In this document: positions 53,271 to 62,502 of the stretch, one piece after another | How positions within the stretch are numbered: position 1 is the stretch's first letter | Layout of the letters: each line of letters begins with the position of its first letter | Origin: Bradyrhizobium sp. AS23.2 | GTDB lineage: Bacteria; Pseudomonadota; Alphaproteobacteria; Rhizobiales; Xanthobacteraceae | DNA: 64,000 nt | Assembly: GCF_001908185.1 (NCBI RefSeq) | Contig: NZ_LGHM01000010.1 | Location: 1-64,000, forward strand | Direction of reading: 5' to 3' | The notes under the pieces: generated by a model | The model's database searches: none | Told to the model about the DNA's origin: nothing | Seen by the model: the letters and a program-made list of their open reading frames with translations, nothing else | Made by a program: the position numbers and the translations under genes

Positions 53271-54650
53271 ATGGTATTTGTCAGCGATTCCTTCGTTTTT
53301 CTTTTTCTGCCTCTGTTTTTGCTCGCCTATGCGATCGCCCCTGCGCGCTTGCGGAATTCCACGATCCTCCTGTTCAGCCTGATCTTCTACGGCTGGTGGC
53401 GGTTCGATTTCCTCCCGCTCCTCGTTGCCATCGCTTGTTGGTCCTGGGCGACGGGCCTTTGGATCGTTCGAAGCGCAGGCCGCGAACGTCAATTCGCCCT
53501 GCTCGCAGCTATCGTGGCGCCGCTCGCGAGCCTGATCTGGTTCAAATACGCCAACCTCCTCGCTGAAAGCGCTTTGGCCCTTGGTGCCCCGATCGGGCAT
53601 TGGACAGCGATCCCCCTGCCCATCGGTCTTTCATTCTTCGTGTTCGGCGCGATCTCCTACTCGGTGGATGTATTCCGAAAGACGGTCGCCGCCGAGCCAA
53701 GCCTCGTGAACTACGCCACCTACCAGGCCATGTTTGGCCACCTGGTCGCGGGTCCCGTGGTGCGCTACCAGTCGGTGGCAGAACGGCTGGCATCGCGCTC
53801 CTTCGACTTTGCAGAGTTCACCGAGGGATGGCGCCGTTTCATGCTCGGTTTTGCGCAGAAGGTGCTGCTCGGAGATACCCTCGCGCCCCTCGTCGATGCG
53901 GGCTATTCGCTGCCCAACCCCAGCACGGCTGATGTCGCCTTGACCGTCGTGGCCTACACGCTACACCTCTACGGTGACTTTGCCGGATATAGCAGCATGG
54001 CGATCGGGCTCGGCCTGATGGTCGGCCTGAAATTTCCGGAGAATTTCGACAATCCTTATTTGAGCAGATCGATCACCGAATTCTGGCGCCGCTGGCACAT
54101 CAGCCTGTCGAGCTGGCTACGCGATTACCTCTACATACCGCTTGGCGGAAACCGTGCTGGCAAGATTCGCTCGTATTTCAACTTGCTGGTGACGATGGCG
54201 CTTGGCGGCCTCTGGCACGGAGCAAGCTGGACGTTTCTGGTATGGGGCGTTTGGCATGGGCTGGGATTGATCGCGGCACGGCTTTGGCGCGCAACCGGTG
54301 CACCCGCGATCCCAGGACTCATATCCCACGTCCTGACAATGGCTTTCGTCATGGTCGGATGGTTGTTGTTTCGCGCCCAGGACTGGCAGGTTGCCCAAAC
54401 GATGATGTCGGGACTACTGGGACAAAATGGACTATTCCCGTCGTCACCGATGAGTGCGGCCACGAGGCCAACTGAACTCCTAACGCTTTGCATCGGCCTG
54501 CTCGTGATCTACGCCCCGGCGCTGCCGCACTATCCTCTGCGGGGCTACATCGCGCGCCCACCGTTCGAATTGGCGCTGCTCTTGTGGCTCTGCGCCTTGT
54601 GGACAATGCAGAGCCGTACCGTAATTCCCTTCCTGTATTTCCAGTTCTAG
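53271..54650 (+). CDS. AlgI-like MBOAT O-acyltransferase
   Basis: A 459-residue polytopic protein. It has the MBOAT signature: FYGWWRFDFLPL near the N-terminus, RRWHISLSSWLRDYLYIPLGGN, and the catalytic His316 in GGLWHGASWTFL, followed by VWGVWHGLGL. It passes acetyl groups from the cytoplasm across the inner membrane for O-acetylation of a polysaccharide by the SGNH partners encoded downstream. It starts 11 bp after the algF-like stop and is followed by the AlgJ-like gene 9 bp later, so one operon is near certain. The acceptor polymer is not known. Confidence 0.9.
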   Translation: MVFVSDSFVFLFLPLFLLAYAIAPARLRNSTILLFSLIFYGWWRFDFLPLLVAIACWSWATGLWIVRSAGRERQFALLAAIVAPLASLIWFKYANLLAESALALGAPIGHWTAIPLPIGLSFFVFGAISYSVDVFRKTVAAEPSLVNYATYQAMFGHLVAGPVVRYQSVAERLASRSFDFAEFTEGWRRFMLGFAQKVLLGDTLAPLVDAGYSLPNPSTADVALTVVAYTLHLYGDFAGYSSMAIGLGLMVGLKFPENFDNPYLSRSITEFWRRWHISLSSWLRDYLYIPLGGNRAGKIRSYFNLLVTMALGGLWHGASWTFLVWGVWHGLGLIAARLWRATGAPAIPGLISHVLTMAFVMVGWLLFRAQDWQVAQTMMSGLLGQNGLFPSSPMSAATRPTELLTLCIGLLVIYAPALPHYPLRGYIARPPFELALLLWLCALWTMQSRTVIPFLYFQF

Positions 54651-54659
54651 GGGGAATTC

Positions 54660-55718
54660 GTGATCGTCAGGACGCTTCTCGTGCTTGCGGTGATCTTCTC
54701 GGGACTTGTAGCGGTGGTGACCAGAGGCCGCGAAGCGCTCGGCGAAGTGCTGAGAACGACGACCATGAATGATCTCACCGACGGCCGTTTCGCCCAGAAG
54801 ATAGACAAGGCCATCTTCGGGGCTGTGCCGCGAAGCGGCACGCTCGACGGCCTCGTGTCTGGGCTGCAGTACCGGATACTCGGCGACGCTGGACCACAGG
54901 TCCGCGCCGGGTGCGGTGATTGGCTCTACACCATGGAAGAACTGCGAGCCGAACGCCACGACCGCGACAATATGGCTCTGCGGGGGGAACTGTTGCAACG
55001 GCTGGTCCGTGCCATCAAGCAATCGGGCGCGCGGCTCATCATCGTTCCTGTACCCGACAAGGCAGACGAAGTCGAAGACAAGCTATGCGGCGGCATCACG
55101 GCGGCGCAATCACGGCTACGAGACCAATTCTGGACCGAACTCGCCCGCATCGAAGGCGCGCTTGTCGTCGATCTCCGCAATGACTGGCCGAAGCCGGGCT
55201 ATTGGAAGACAGACACACACTGGGATCAGTCCGGCGCACGATTTGCGGCCAATCAAATCGCGCGGACTATGGCGGGCGCATTCGAACCTGGACAGGACAC
55301 TGTCAAGCTTGTCGAAGGAGCTATGCGTCGGCGCACGGGTGACCTCGCGAGACTGTCCGGGTTGACCGATGCGCCACCAGTGCTCGCGCCGGCGCCCGAA
55401 CATGAGCGTGAGCTAAAACTGGATATCGCACGGTCAGGCGGACTGCTCGACGACACGCCCGAACCGTCGGTCATTCTTGCCGGATCCTCCTTCTCTTTAA
55501 ATTCGGGGTTCTCCGAGTATCTCCAGGCCTCTCTCGCCAGAGAAGTGGCACAGGTCAGCCAGCCCGGCGGAGGATTCGCTGGCGCGCTGCTCGAGATGCT
55601 CGAGAAGCGACCGGCTAGCTTGGCGAAGGCCACGGCCGTGGTATGGGAGTGGCCGATGCGATCCTTGGTTTCTCCCCCGAGTGAGGCCGAGAAGAATTTC
55701 ATGCGCCAAACGAGGTGA
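54660..55718 (+). CDS. AlgJ-like SGNH acetyltransferase (periplasmic)
   Basis: A 352-residue protein with an N-terminal membrane anchor/signal segment (VRTLLVLAVIFSGLVAVV). AlgJ/AlgX features are DWLYTMEEL early, the Asp185-x-His187 motif in TDTHWDQSG and the Ser region LAGSSFSLNSG (Ser276/277), making the catalytic Ser-His-Asp set. It takes acetyl from the AlgI-like protein and passes it to the polymer. Start is GTG 54660 with AGGGGG upstream. It lies between algI- and algX-like genes. Confidence 0.82.
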   Translation: MIVRTLLVLAVIFSGLVAVVTRGREALGEVLRTTTMNDLTDGRFAQKIDKAIFGAVPRSGTLDGLVSGLQYRILGDAGPQVRAGCGDWLYTMEELRAERHDRDNMALRGELLQRLVRAIKQSGARLIIVPVPDKADEVEDKLCGGITAAQSRLRDQFWTELARIEGALVVDLRNDWPKPGYWKTDTHWDQSGARFAANQIARTMAGAFEPGQDTVKLVEGAMRRRTGDLARLSGLTDAPPVLAPAPEHERELKLDIARSGGLLDDTPEPSVILAGSSFSLNSGFSEYLQASLAREVAQVSQPGGGFAGALLEMLEKRPASLAKATAVVWEWPMRSLVSPPSEAEKNFMRQTR

Positions 55719-55722
55719 TCCA

Positions 55723-56703
55723 GTGAGGCCAAGCGTGACCCGATTGATGGTGGCTGCTGCTGCAGCGTTCCTCGCACTTGCGCCGCTCGCGTCGCCCGCG
55801 GTCGCGCGCGATGCTGTCCTCGAGGGAAAATCCAACTGGCTCTTTGCCGGCTGGGAAAGCCTTACACTTGCCAAGCCGGACGCCGAGCGCGCGTCCATCA
55901 AGCTTATTTCGGACGTCGGCCACCTGTTGGCTCAGAAGAATATCAAACTGATCGTAGCCGTGGTCCCGCTGAAGCCGCGCTACTATGAAAGCCTGCTTCC
56001 CGACGCAGCAGCAATGTCGGAAGCCGTGCGGGGACGCTACGACAGGGCCCTCACTGAACTCCGCGCTGCGGGGGTCAATGCGCCCGACATTCGAGACGCG
56101 TTCAAGACGGTCGTCGCCGAGAAGAAGGAGGTCTTTTACCGGACTGATTTTCACTGGACTACCTTCGCCGCCGAGGCGACGGCAGATCTCGTGGCTGGCG
56201 TGATCACCGCGGAGGGACCTCTTCCCGGCAACCCCGGCAGCGGCACGCAACTCGGTGAATGGATGAACGATCGGCATCTCGGCGATCTTGCTGCCAACTT
56301 CTTGCCGCCGGAGCGGAAGCGAGCTATCGGACCGGAAGCCTACGTCATCCGCACCTCCGTCAAGCCTGCAGCCGGACTGCTCGACGGTGACCCGTCCCCG
56401 GTCGCTGTCGTTGGCAATAGCTTCGTGCAGCCCTATTTCGGCTTTCCGCAACGCTTGTCCAACAAGATCGACAGACCGGTCGCCTTGAAGTGGAATCCCG
56501 GGGACGTGGGGCCGTGGGCCACGCTCCTGCAATATCTCCAATCAGCCGAATTCACCCCCGCCTCGGTCAGATACTTGGTCTGGCAATTCAACGAGGCGCA
56601 AATTCAGAATGGCCCTGACGCGGTCGGCGAATGGGCTTCGCAGAGTATTGCGAGCCCTGTGGAGTGGCGAGCGAAGGTAACGGAAGCATTGAAAAATCGG
56701 TGA
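55723..56703 (+). CDS. AlgX/AlgJ-like SGNH acetyltransferase (periplasmic)
   Basis: About 326 residues from GTG 55723, 5 bp after the previous stop, with GAGGTGA as ribosome-binding site. A signal peptide (MVAAAAAFLALAPLASPAVA) is followed by EGKSNWLFAGWES, the usual DWLFxG start of the family. Catalytic candidates are Asp142-x-His144 in TDFHWTT and Ser233 in VVGNSFVQP. It is a paralogue of the preceding protein and would act with it on the polymer. The long stem AlgX carbohydrate-binding C-terminal module is missing, so it resembles AlgJ more than AlgX. Confidence 0.82.
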   Translation: MRPSVTRLMVAAAAAFLALAPLASPAVARDAVLEGKSNWLFAGWESLTLAKPDAERASIKLISDVGHLLAQKNIKLIVAVVPLKPRYYESLLPDAAAMSEAVRGRYDRALTELRAAGVNAPDIRDAFKTVVAEKKEVFYRTDFHWTTFAAEATADLVAGVITAEGPLPGNPGSGTQLGEWMNDRHLGDLAANFLPPERKRAIGPEAYVIRTSVKPAAGLLDGDPSPVAVVGNSFVQPYFGFPQRLSNKIDRPVALKWNPGDVGPWATLLQYLQSAEFTPASVRYLVWQFNEAQIQNGPDAVGEWASQSIASPVEWRAKVTEALKNR

Positions 56704-56894
56704 AAAGCTTAATTTTCCCTGACAAAGGGTTTGCTGCCTGAAACTGCTGACAAAATACCGCAGCAATTGCGCAACATGCGTCGGAAAAGCATGACTTTTG
56801 AAGATCTTGTTGCACGCGAACACTGAATTCCGGTTCCGCCAGAGCGCCGGCTCAGCTATTCAATACAACGTAAGTTTTACTGCCTGTGGGGGCT

Positions 56895-59489
56895 ATGGTT
56901 ATTTGGGGCGCAGAACGTCCGGGTCGACGTAAGCTGCGGGCTGCCCTCGGCGGCCTTATGCTTTCGCTTGCCTTGATCTCCCCAGCGGCCGCCCAAACCG
57001 CAGACTCGGATCGTCCGCTCGAAGGCGAAGCCTATAGCGCCGCGGAAGACGCGTACAAATCCTTTGGACAGGGAGACTATCAGACCGCCGCAAACCGGGC
57101 TGCAGCCTCGGTCGCCTTACGGCCCGACATTCTCCGTTTGCGATTGCTGCTGATCGACTCGCTGGTTGCCGCAGGAAATCTCGCCTCCGCTGAACAGGCG
57201 ACCACGGCGGCGCTGGCGACCTTTTCCGCGAACCAGGAGTTGGAATCGCGGCAAGCCAGTATTCGCCAGCGCCTTGCGCAGCAACCTGCAGGCGAGGGCT
57301 ATAAGGCGCTGGAACGGGGTGACACCAAGGCCGCCATTCGCGCTGCCCGCAAGGCCGTGGAGTACGGGCCGGATGTGATGTCCTACCGCCTGCTCTTGCT
57401 GGCAGCCCAGCTCGCCGACAATAGCCTTGCCGGTGCCGCCGAGACCGCATCCGAGGCGATCAAGCTCGATCCCGGCAACTACGTGCCGCTCGTCTGGCGA
57501 GCTTATATTTACCAAAAGCTCGGCAATCGGACACTCGCCACATCCGATTTCAATGCAGCTCTTGCCCTCCCCGACCTCACCGACGGTGAGAAGAAGCAGA
57601 TTCGATTGATCGCTTCCGACGCTGCGCTTGCTTCCGGCGACTATCGCGCCGCTCAGGCCCTGCTTCAGGGATATCCCAAGACGGATCCGCTGGTAGTGAC
57701 GCGGATCGGCGATGCGGATGCTGTTGCCGAGGGCAAGGCGACCTTGAAGGGCGATGGCAAGCTCATGCCAATGCCCGTGCAGGATTGCCGTGACACCCCC
57801 TACGGCTCGGTGTGCAGCCTGCAAGCGCCACTCGTTCAGAGCGTTGCCACGCCCACCGACAAGAAGGCCGAGGGCATCGAGGCGGCAGGCAAGGCCTATG
57901 AGGCCGCCCGAGCCAAGAACTACGGCGTGGCGATCGAGCAAGCCAAAAAGGCGGTCGCGGACACGCCCGAGATCGCCAGCAACCGACTGCTGCTGATCAA
58001 CCTGCAGCTCAGCGCAGGCCGGCCGGCCGAGGCCGAAGCCACAGCGAGCCGTGCGATCGCGGAAGGGGTGGCTAACGCCGAGATCTACGCCCAGCGCGGA
58101 TTTGCGCGCAGCCGCATCGGCAATGAAAGGGGCGCTATGGCGGATTGGGACACCGCACTTGCCCGTGGGCTTCCAGCTCAGCAAATGCGCAATGTCCGTC
58201 TCGCGCTGGTCGATACCGCGCTGAGGACCAAGGATCCACAACGGGCGCTGCGTGCTATTCCGCGCATCGGCCTCGACTATGAATTCACCATTCGGCGCGC
58301 ATACGCGTATCAAGGCTTGGGGCGCAAGGAAGAAGCCTTGCGTGACTTCAGGTCCGCGGAACGCTTATCGATCACCAACGTTCAGCGAGACGGTGCAATC
58401 CAGGCTCAGATCAACACGCTCCTGGAGCTCGATCGGAAGCCCGAAGCACGCGCGATCTTCGATGCGGCGATTGCTCGCGGCCAACTCGAGTCGATCAGGG
58501 ACGCGGACGTCGCTTATATCGGCGTTGCGGTTGGCAATGACAAGGTCGCCCTGGAGCTATTCGATCGCGCGAAGGCCAAGGGGACGCTGCCTCCGCGAGC
58601 GACCATCGATGCCGGTTATACGGCGATGCGCCAGTTTCAAAATCCAAAGGCCATCGCCTACCTGAAAGAAGGCATCGATGCGAAAGCGGACGGACGCATC
58701 AACATCGATGACCAGAAGCTATTCGAGACACGGCGGACAGTCGCCGATCTGACACGCGTATGGGGGCTCAACAGCGCAATCACCTACGGCAAGGTTGGAT
58801 CGGCCCCCAATCCTTTCCTGACGATCAATTCGCCGGCGAGCACCTATACGTCTCAATTTGGATCCGAGCTGTACTACCGGCCCGAAGCGTTCGGAAATCG
58901 CAACGGCGCCCTGTTCGAGGTTTTCGGCCGCGTGTTCGAGACCCTGTACGATCAAGCCGGCGGCCCCACCGGGCTGCCCACGACGCAAGGCATGGTTGGC
59001 GCGAGATGGAAGCCGTTCTCCGAGCACAATCTTGTCTTCGAGGTCGACAAGCTGTTCAGGCTCGGTGACGCAGCGCGCGACGACACGCTGCTCAGAGCGG
59101 CCTACTCCTACACGGTCGGGACCGACTTGCGGGCGATCGATACCAATTGGCCGACCTGGTATATTTACACGGAGGTCGATCGTTTCTTTGAGAAGACGCA
59201 GCTGATCGGGCTGTTCGAAGGCCGCTTCGGTCATAGCTTCCGGCTAGATCCGATCAGCAAAAACCTTGTGTTCTTCCCGCACGCCGTCGTCGCGGCCAAC
59301 TATGACGATTCTTTCGCAGTTCGCGACGCCTATTCCGCTGGCCTCGGCGGCTCGATCCGTTACTGGTTCGGCGAGACAAAATATACTGCCCCGCCCTCTT
59401 ATTGGGAGCTGACGCTGCAGTATCGTTTCAGACTTGCTGGCGACAAGCGCGCCGAGGGTATCTTCGCCCAAACGTCGATCAACTACTAA
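56895..59489 (+). CDS. TPR protein with NfrA-like C-terminal domain, predicted outer-membrane exporter
   Basis: About 864 residues with a signal peptide (LGGLMLSLALISPAAA). The N-terminal two thirds is a row of tetratricopeptide-like helix pairs (e.g. AYKSFGQGDYQTAANRAAASV, AARAKNYGVAIEQAKKAV). The C-terminal ~230 residues (YRPEAFGNRNGALFEVFGR, TWYIYTEVDRFF, YWELTLQYRFRL) resemble the bacteriophage N4 receptor NfrA C-terminal domain and look like beta-barrel strands ending in an aromatic residue. Such TPR + barrel proteins (BcsC, PgaA, NfrA) export polymer. It follows the O-acetylation genes and probably forms the outer-membrane port. Start ATG 56895 is preferred over GTG 56886. Confidence 0.8.
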   Translation: MVIWGAERPGRRKLRAALGGLMLSLALISPAAAQTADSDRPLEGEAYSAAEDAYKSFGQGDYQTAANRAAASVALRPDILRLRLLLIDSLVAAGNLASAEQATTAALATFSANQELESRQASIRQRLAQQPAGEGYKALERGDTKAAIRAARKAVEYGPDVMSYRLLLLAAQLADNSLAGAAETASEAIKLDPGNYVPLVWRAYIYQKLGNRTLATSDFNAALALPDLTDGEKKQIRLIASDAALASGDYRAAQALLQGYPKTDPLVVTRIGDADAVAEGKATLKGDGKLMPMPVQDCRDTPYGSVCSLQAPLVQSVATPTDKKAEGIEAAGKAYEAARAKNYGVAIEQAKKAVADTPEIASNRLLLINLQLSAGRPAEAEATASRAIAEGVANAEIYAQRGFARSRIGNERGAMADWDTALARGLPAQQMRNVRLALVDTALRTKDPQRALRAIPRIGLDYEFTIRRAYAYQGLGRKEEALRDFRSAERLSITNVQRDGAIQAQINTLLELDRKPEARAIFDAAIARGQLESIRDADVAYIGVAVGNDKVALELFDRAKAKGTLPPRATIDAGYTAMRQFQNPKAIAYLKEGIDAKADGRINIDDQKLFETRRTVADLTRVWGLNSAITYGKVGSAPNPFLTINSPASTYTSQFGSELYYRPEAFGNRNGALFEVFGRVFETLYDQAGGPTGLPTTQGMVGARWKPFSEHNLVFEVDKLFRLGDAARDDTLLRAAYSYTVGTDLRAIDTNWPTWYIYTEVDRFFEKTQLIGLFEGRFGHSFRLDPISKNLVFFPHAVVAANYDDSFAVRDAYSAGLGGSIRYWFGETKYTAPPSYWELTLQYRFRLAGDKRAEGIFAQTSINY

Positions 59490-59726
59490 GTCCAACCTCA
59501 GGAGTTGAGAGCGTTTCCTTAATGGGAGCGAGAAACGGACGTGCCCGATACGGAAGCCAGCAACGTCGCCGGATGCCATCTGATCGTGCGAGCGTTCGGA
59601 ATCAAGAAGCGCGGCACGATCGGAGACACCTTTCGTGCTCACCTCATCATTATGAAACGATCCGTCACACGCTTGTAAACCGGTCTCACTAGCCTCTTCT
59701 GCGCTTATACTGCAATTGAGGTTCCA

Positions 59727-60398
59727 ATGTTACTTGGCAAAACAAATCAACGAGCTCTCGCTCTAGCGTTCGCTCTCTTCGGGGCATCAACTTTTTCGGC
59801 GAAGGCTGCTTCAATCCTGGAAACAGCGACTGTCGGAAGCACCGACACGGGCAGCTATTCGATCTACTCGAATTCCTGGATCGGTGCGGCTTTCACGCTC
59901 ACCCAGACGACCAACATCACGTCGATCGGCGCCAATTTCGACAACGCCGTTGGAGACCTGTTTGGCGCGATCATCGCGCTCCCTCCCGGCTTCAATCCGT
60001 CGAACATCGGCGTCAACAACAATGCCTTGGCCTATACCTTGCTCCATAGTCCCGCTCCGGGGACTGTGCCCGGAAACACGGCCGTGGATATTTCCGCCAG
60101 CATTCAAGCTCAGCTTCAGCCTGGCACGTATGGCGTGATTTTCGGATCGGGTGAATTCGGCGCCAACGGCTCTGCCGGCATGGTCGCCTCGAATGATCTG
60201 ATCGGCGATCCGACGTTCTTTCGTGCCTTTTTCGGCAATTGGATGACTCTTGACGATGGCATTCGCATCTTCGTCGAAGGGACGCCGGTTGCAGCCGTGC
60301 CTGAGCCCTCGACGTGGGCGATGATGATCCTCGGCTTCTGCGGCGTCGGCTTCCTCGCCTATCGTCGCCGTGGTCAATTGTCGAACGGCGCAGTCTGA
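59727..60398 (+). CDS. PEPxxWA-CTERM secreted protein, 223 aa
   Basis: A 223-residue protein with an N-terminal signal peptide (LALAFALFGASTFSAKA) and a C-terminal sorting tail: VPEPSTWAMMILGF then GVGFLAYRRRG. PEP + W-A-M-M + hydrophobic helix + basic end is the PEPxxWA-CTERM pattern. The central part is Ser/Thr/Asn-rich beta-type. Such proteins are anchored or cut by an exosortase-like enzyme; none is in this window. It is the first of four such proteins here and has its own terminator at 60421-60445. Confidence 0.85.
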   Translation: MLLGKTNQRALALAFALFGASTFSAKAASILETATVGSTDTGSYSIYSNSWIGAAFTLTQTTNITSIGANFDNAVGDLFGAIIALPPGFNPSNIGVNNNALAYTLLHSPAPGTVPGNTAVDISASIQAQLQPGTYGVIFGSGEFGANGSAGMVASNDLIGDPTFFRAFFGNWMTLDDGIRIFVEGTPVAAVPEPSTWAMMILGFCGVGFLAYRRRGQLSNGAV

Positions 60399-60420
60399 TC
60401 GCCCAGGCATTCAACGTCGA

Positions 60421-60445
60421 AGACCGCCCTCGGGCGGTCTTTTTC
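60421..60445 (+). terminator. Rho-independent terminator after the first PEPxxWA gene
   Basis: Perfect hairpin AGACCGCCC-TC-GGGCGGTCT (60421-60440) followed by TTTTC. Strong, right after the stop at 60398. Confidence 0.85.
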
Positions 60446-60457
60446 TTGTTGCCGGCA

Positions 60458-60550
60458 CTATGCGCCAAAGATCCACGCAACGCCCGCGGTCAGTGCCCAG
60501 AGCCAGGCAACCATCCCAACCACGAGTGACGTGACGTAAAGCGAGCGCAT
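60458..60550 (-). CDS. Very small membrane protein, 30 aa
   Basis: A 30-residue frame, MRSLYVTSLVVGMVAWLWAL continuing to TAGVAWIFGA and TAG. It is nearly all one transmembrane helix with a short basic start. GAGGAACGAG lies upstream of the ATG. The composition and the GAGG site support it as a real small gene; function unknown. Confidence 0.45.
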   Translation of the reverse strand: MRSLYVTSLVVGMVAWLWALTAGVAWIFGA

Positions 60551-60560
60551 CTCTCGTTCC

Positions 60561-60728
60561 TCAGTGACGGTCGAGGCGCCAGGTATCCGCCTCAAGGACG
60601 CGCTGCCTTAGCCGCAACACTTCGAAATAACGCTCCGCGATGGTCTCCGCGACTGGAGGCCTCTTTGGCGTACGCTTGGCCTTCTTCAATTCACGTGGTT
60701 TCCGTCCCTTCGGAAATGCGCCCTTCAT
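60561..60728 (-). CDS. Small basic protein, 55 aa
   Basis: From ATG 60728 (MKGAFPKGRKPRELKKAKRT) with GGAG about 7 bases upstream. The N-terminal half is extremely Lys/Arg/Pro-rich, the rest an amphipathic helix (IAERYFEVLRLRQRVLEA). Nucleic-acid binding is a possibility. The longer in-frame start 13 codons earlier lacks a ribosome-binding site. Orientation is opposite to the flanking PEPxxWA genes. Confidence 0.5.
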   Translation of the reverse strand: MKGAFPKGRKPRELKKAKRTPKRPPVAETIAERYFEVLRLRQRVLEADTWRLDRH

Positions 60729-61293
60729 AAAAATCTCCAAGGTATTCCAAGGTATAACGAGAAGCAAAACGCACTAAATCCACACTCACCGAACCAAACA
60801 TTCGTCACGCGACGCGCAACGTGGTTCGATCAAACTCCCGTGACCACGTTCAACAGTGAAATTCCGACCACCGCGATCGAGAGCGGCAACACCACTCCAT
60901 GCGGTGAACCAAGCACGCGAAAATCCGAACGTGCGCAATAGATTTCCGTGTGTGGGTATCGGGGCGAAGACTAGCGCCCTTGCAGAGTTTCCGTCAATTC
61001 GATTTCTGGCGAACGAAATGAAACGCGCATCCAGCATGAACGCCCGTTTATAAAGATGAACATATTCGACGAGCGCTGGCCGCAAACGAGAGCAGCAAGC
61101 GTGTTCGGGCAAGACGCCTAAGCCCCTACGAAAGTTTAGTCCGACGGTAGCGTGCACGAGCGCAAACGCCCGCCTTGTCCGCCGTCGAATTGATATGCGG
61201 CAAATTGCCCGGACATCCGTTGCTTCACTGTCATCAAGGCATTGGAACCCGCGTGCGACGTCTCCCGTACTCTAGAAAAGGGAGTTGACTTTG
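60729..61293. other. Intergenic region
   Basis: About 565 bp between the 55-aa gene and the next PEPxxWA gene. A 123-codon minus-strand frame (60786-61157) has no ribosome-binding site, no domain and an odd Arg/Cys-rich composition, so it is not called. The GGGAG site at 61280 belongs to the downstream gene. Confidence 0.35.
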
Positions 61294-61959
61294 ATGTTTC
61301 GTAAAGTAGCTGCACTTTCCATCTCAGGATTTCTGGCCCATGCGGTCCCTGCTTCAGCTGACGTGATCAGCAATCCAACCAACACCGATAGTTTTCTGTA
61401 CCTTTCTGGCGCGCCGGTCGGCGGTCAGCAGACGCAATTCGTGGGACAGACGTTCACCGCTTCAATCACGGGAACGCTGACAGATTTTCAGTTCACATTG
61501 AATAGCTCGACCATCCCTTGGCTGTACGGCGCAGTTTACGCGTGGGACGGGTACAAGCCGACCACATTGCTCTGGCAGAGTTCAGTGGTGTCCGGAGCAG
61601 CCGGCCTTCTCAACTTCTCGCCTGTCGGTGTCAACGTCACGCAAGACCAGACGTACGTTGCGTTCCTGAGCACCTACGGAATCGCCAATAACAGCGGCTT
61701 GGCGACCGTCGGAGATTGTTTGCCGTTCGCCGGCTGCAACTCCAACTCGATCCCCAATCTCGGGAATATGGTGTTTGCCAACGTCCTCGCCGATGGGCCC
61801 AGCTGGACTTCAGTGAACTACAGGGACGCCACCTTTTCGGCGACGATCACAAGTCCCGTCCCCGAACCCTCCACTTGGGCGATGATGCTCCTGGGCTTCA
61901 GCGGCCTCGGCTTCATGACCTATCGTCGCAAGCGGGTTATAGCAGGCACGCGGGCCTGA
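61294..61959 (+). CDS. PEPxxWA-CTERM secreted protein, 221 aa
   Basis: About 221 residues from ATG 61294; GGGAG lies 8-9 bases upstream (TTG 61285 would lack spacing). A signal peptide (VAALSISGFLAHAVPASA) is followed by a Gly/Thr/Ser-rich beta domain with FVGQTFTASITGTLTDFQF and a CLPFAGC disulphide-like pair. The C-terminus is VPEPSTWAMMLLGFSGL then GFMTYRRKR, the sorting signal. The beta domain shows some likeness to the first PEPxxWA protein (QTFTA...GTLTDFQF against AAFTLTQTTNITSIG). It has a terminator at 62045-62079. Confidence 0.85.
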   Translation: MFRKVAALSISGFLAHAVPASADVISNPTNTDSFLYLSGAPVGGQQTQFVGQTFTASITGTLTDFQFTLNSSTIPWLYGAVYAWDGYKPTTLLWQSSVVSGAAGLLNFSPVGVNVTQDQTYVAFLSTYGIANNSGLATVGDCLPFAGCNSNSIPNLGNMVFANVLADGPSWTSVNYRDATFSATITSPVPEPSTWAMMLLGFSGLGFMTYRRKRVIAGTRA

Positions 61960-62044
61960 TCGGGCCCTCTGAGGACCCGAAGTTACGACTGATCGACTCA
62001 GATCTAGCCTGCCCGCCCCAGACAGGCGTTCCGACAAGATTAAG

Positions 62045-62079
62045 CCCAGCTCCGATCTAAACCCGGAGCTGGGGTTTTT
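62045..62079 (+). terminator. Rho-independent terminator after the second PEPxxWA gene
   Basis: Ten-base-pair stem CCCAGCTCCG / CGGAGCTGGG (62045-62054 and 62064-62073), nine-base loop, then GTTTTTA. Strong and followed by another T-rich stretch. Confidence 0.85.
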
Positions 62080-62240
62080 AGTTTTAGGAGCGGACACTCC
62101 CGGCCGCAGAGAGCCCTCTACTCAGCCACGTGGCCAACACAGGCTCAGCGGAGCCTGAGGGGGATTGGGGTTACTGGACCCCGGCTGGCAGGGCTCGGAC
62201 GAGGCCTATAGGGTCTTGAGGCACCGCGGGCATGCTTCCT

Positions 62241-62387
62241 CTACGAAGACCGTAAGCTAGCGCCCCTGCCACCATTAGCCGCACTGCGACAGATCGCAAA
62301 ACCAAGAGCGACAAGCGCCATCCCGGCGTTTGCGAGGAAGCTTCCGGATGCCGGAAAGCAGTTGAGGCATGTGCCAATGATTTCCAT
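62241..62387 (-). CDS. Small membrane protein with CxxC, 48 aa
   Basis: The frame starts MEIIGTCLNCFPASGSFLAN with a hydrophobic stretch following (AGMALVALGFAICRSA) and ends LRSS before TAG. A strong AAGGAG lies 6 bases upstream of the ATG, which is the best evidence that it is real. CxxC near the start and one transmembrane helix are the only features. Function unknown. Confidence 0.55.
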   Translation of the reverse strand: MEIIGTCLNCFPASGSFLANAGMALVALGFAICRSAANGGRGASLRSS

Positions 62388-62451
62388 CGCAAGCTCCTTC
62401 TTAGATCGCTGACGCGCTGTCTACAGATCCAGCGCGAGGTACAGAAGACTA

Positions 62452-62478
62452 GAAAGGCCGCCGTGATGGCAGCCTTTC
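62452..62478 (-). terminator. Terminator hairpin for the third PEPxxWA gene
   Basis: Minus-strand stem GAAAGGC-T-GCC / GGC-G-GCCTTTC (62478-62452) with a five-base loop lies 25 bp after the stop at 62503. The T-run is short, so efficiency is uncertain. Confidence 0.55.
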
Positions 62479-62502
62479 GACGTCAACCGATGTATCTTGG
62501 CA

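Noticed and set aside
60786-61157. 123-codon minus-strand frame between PEPxxWA genes
   Set aside because: No ribosome-binding site, odd composition and no family resemblance.
62140-62157. Hairpin CAGGCTC-AGCG-GAGCCTG as a terminator
   Set aside because: No T-run on either strand next to it and a strong terminator already lies 60 bp upstream.
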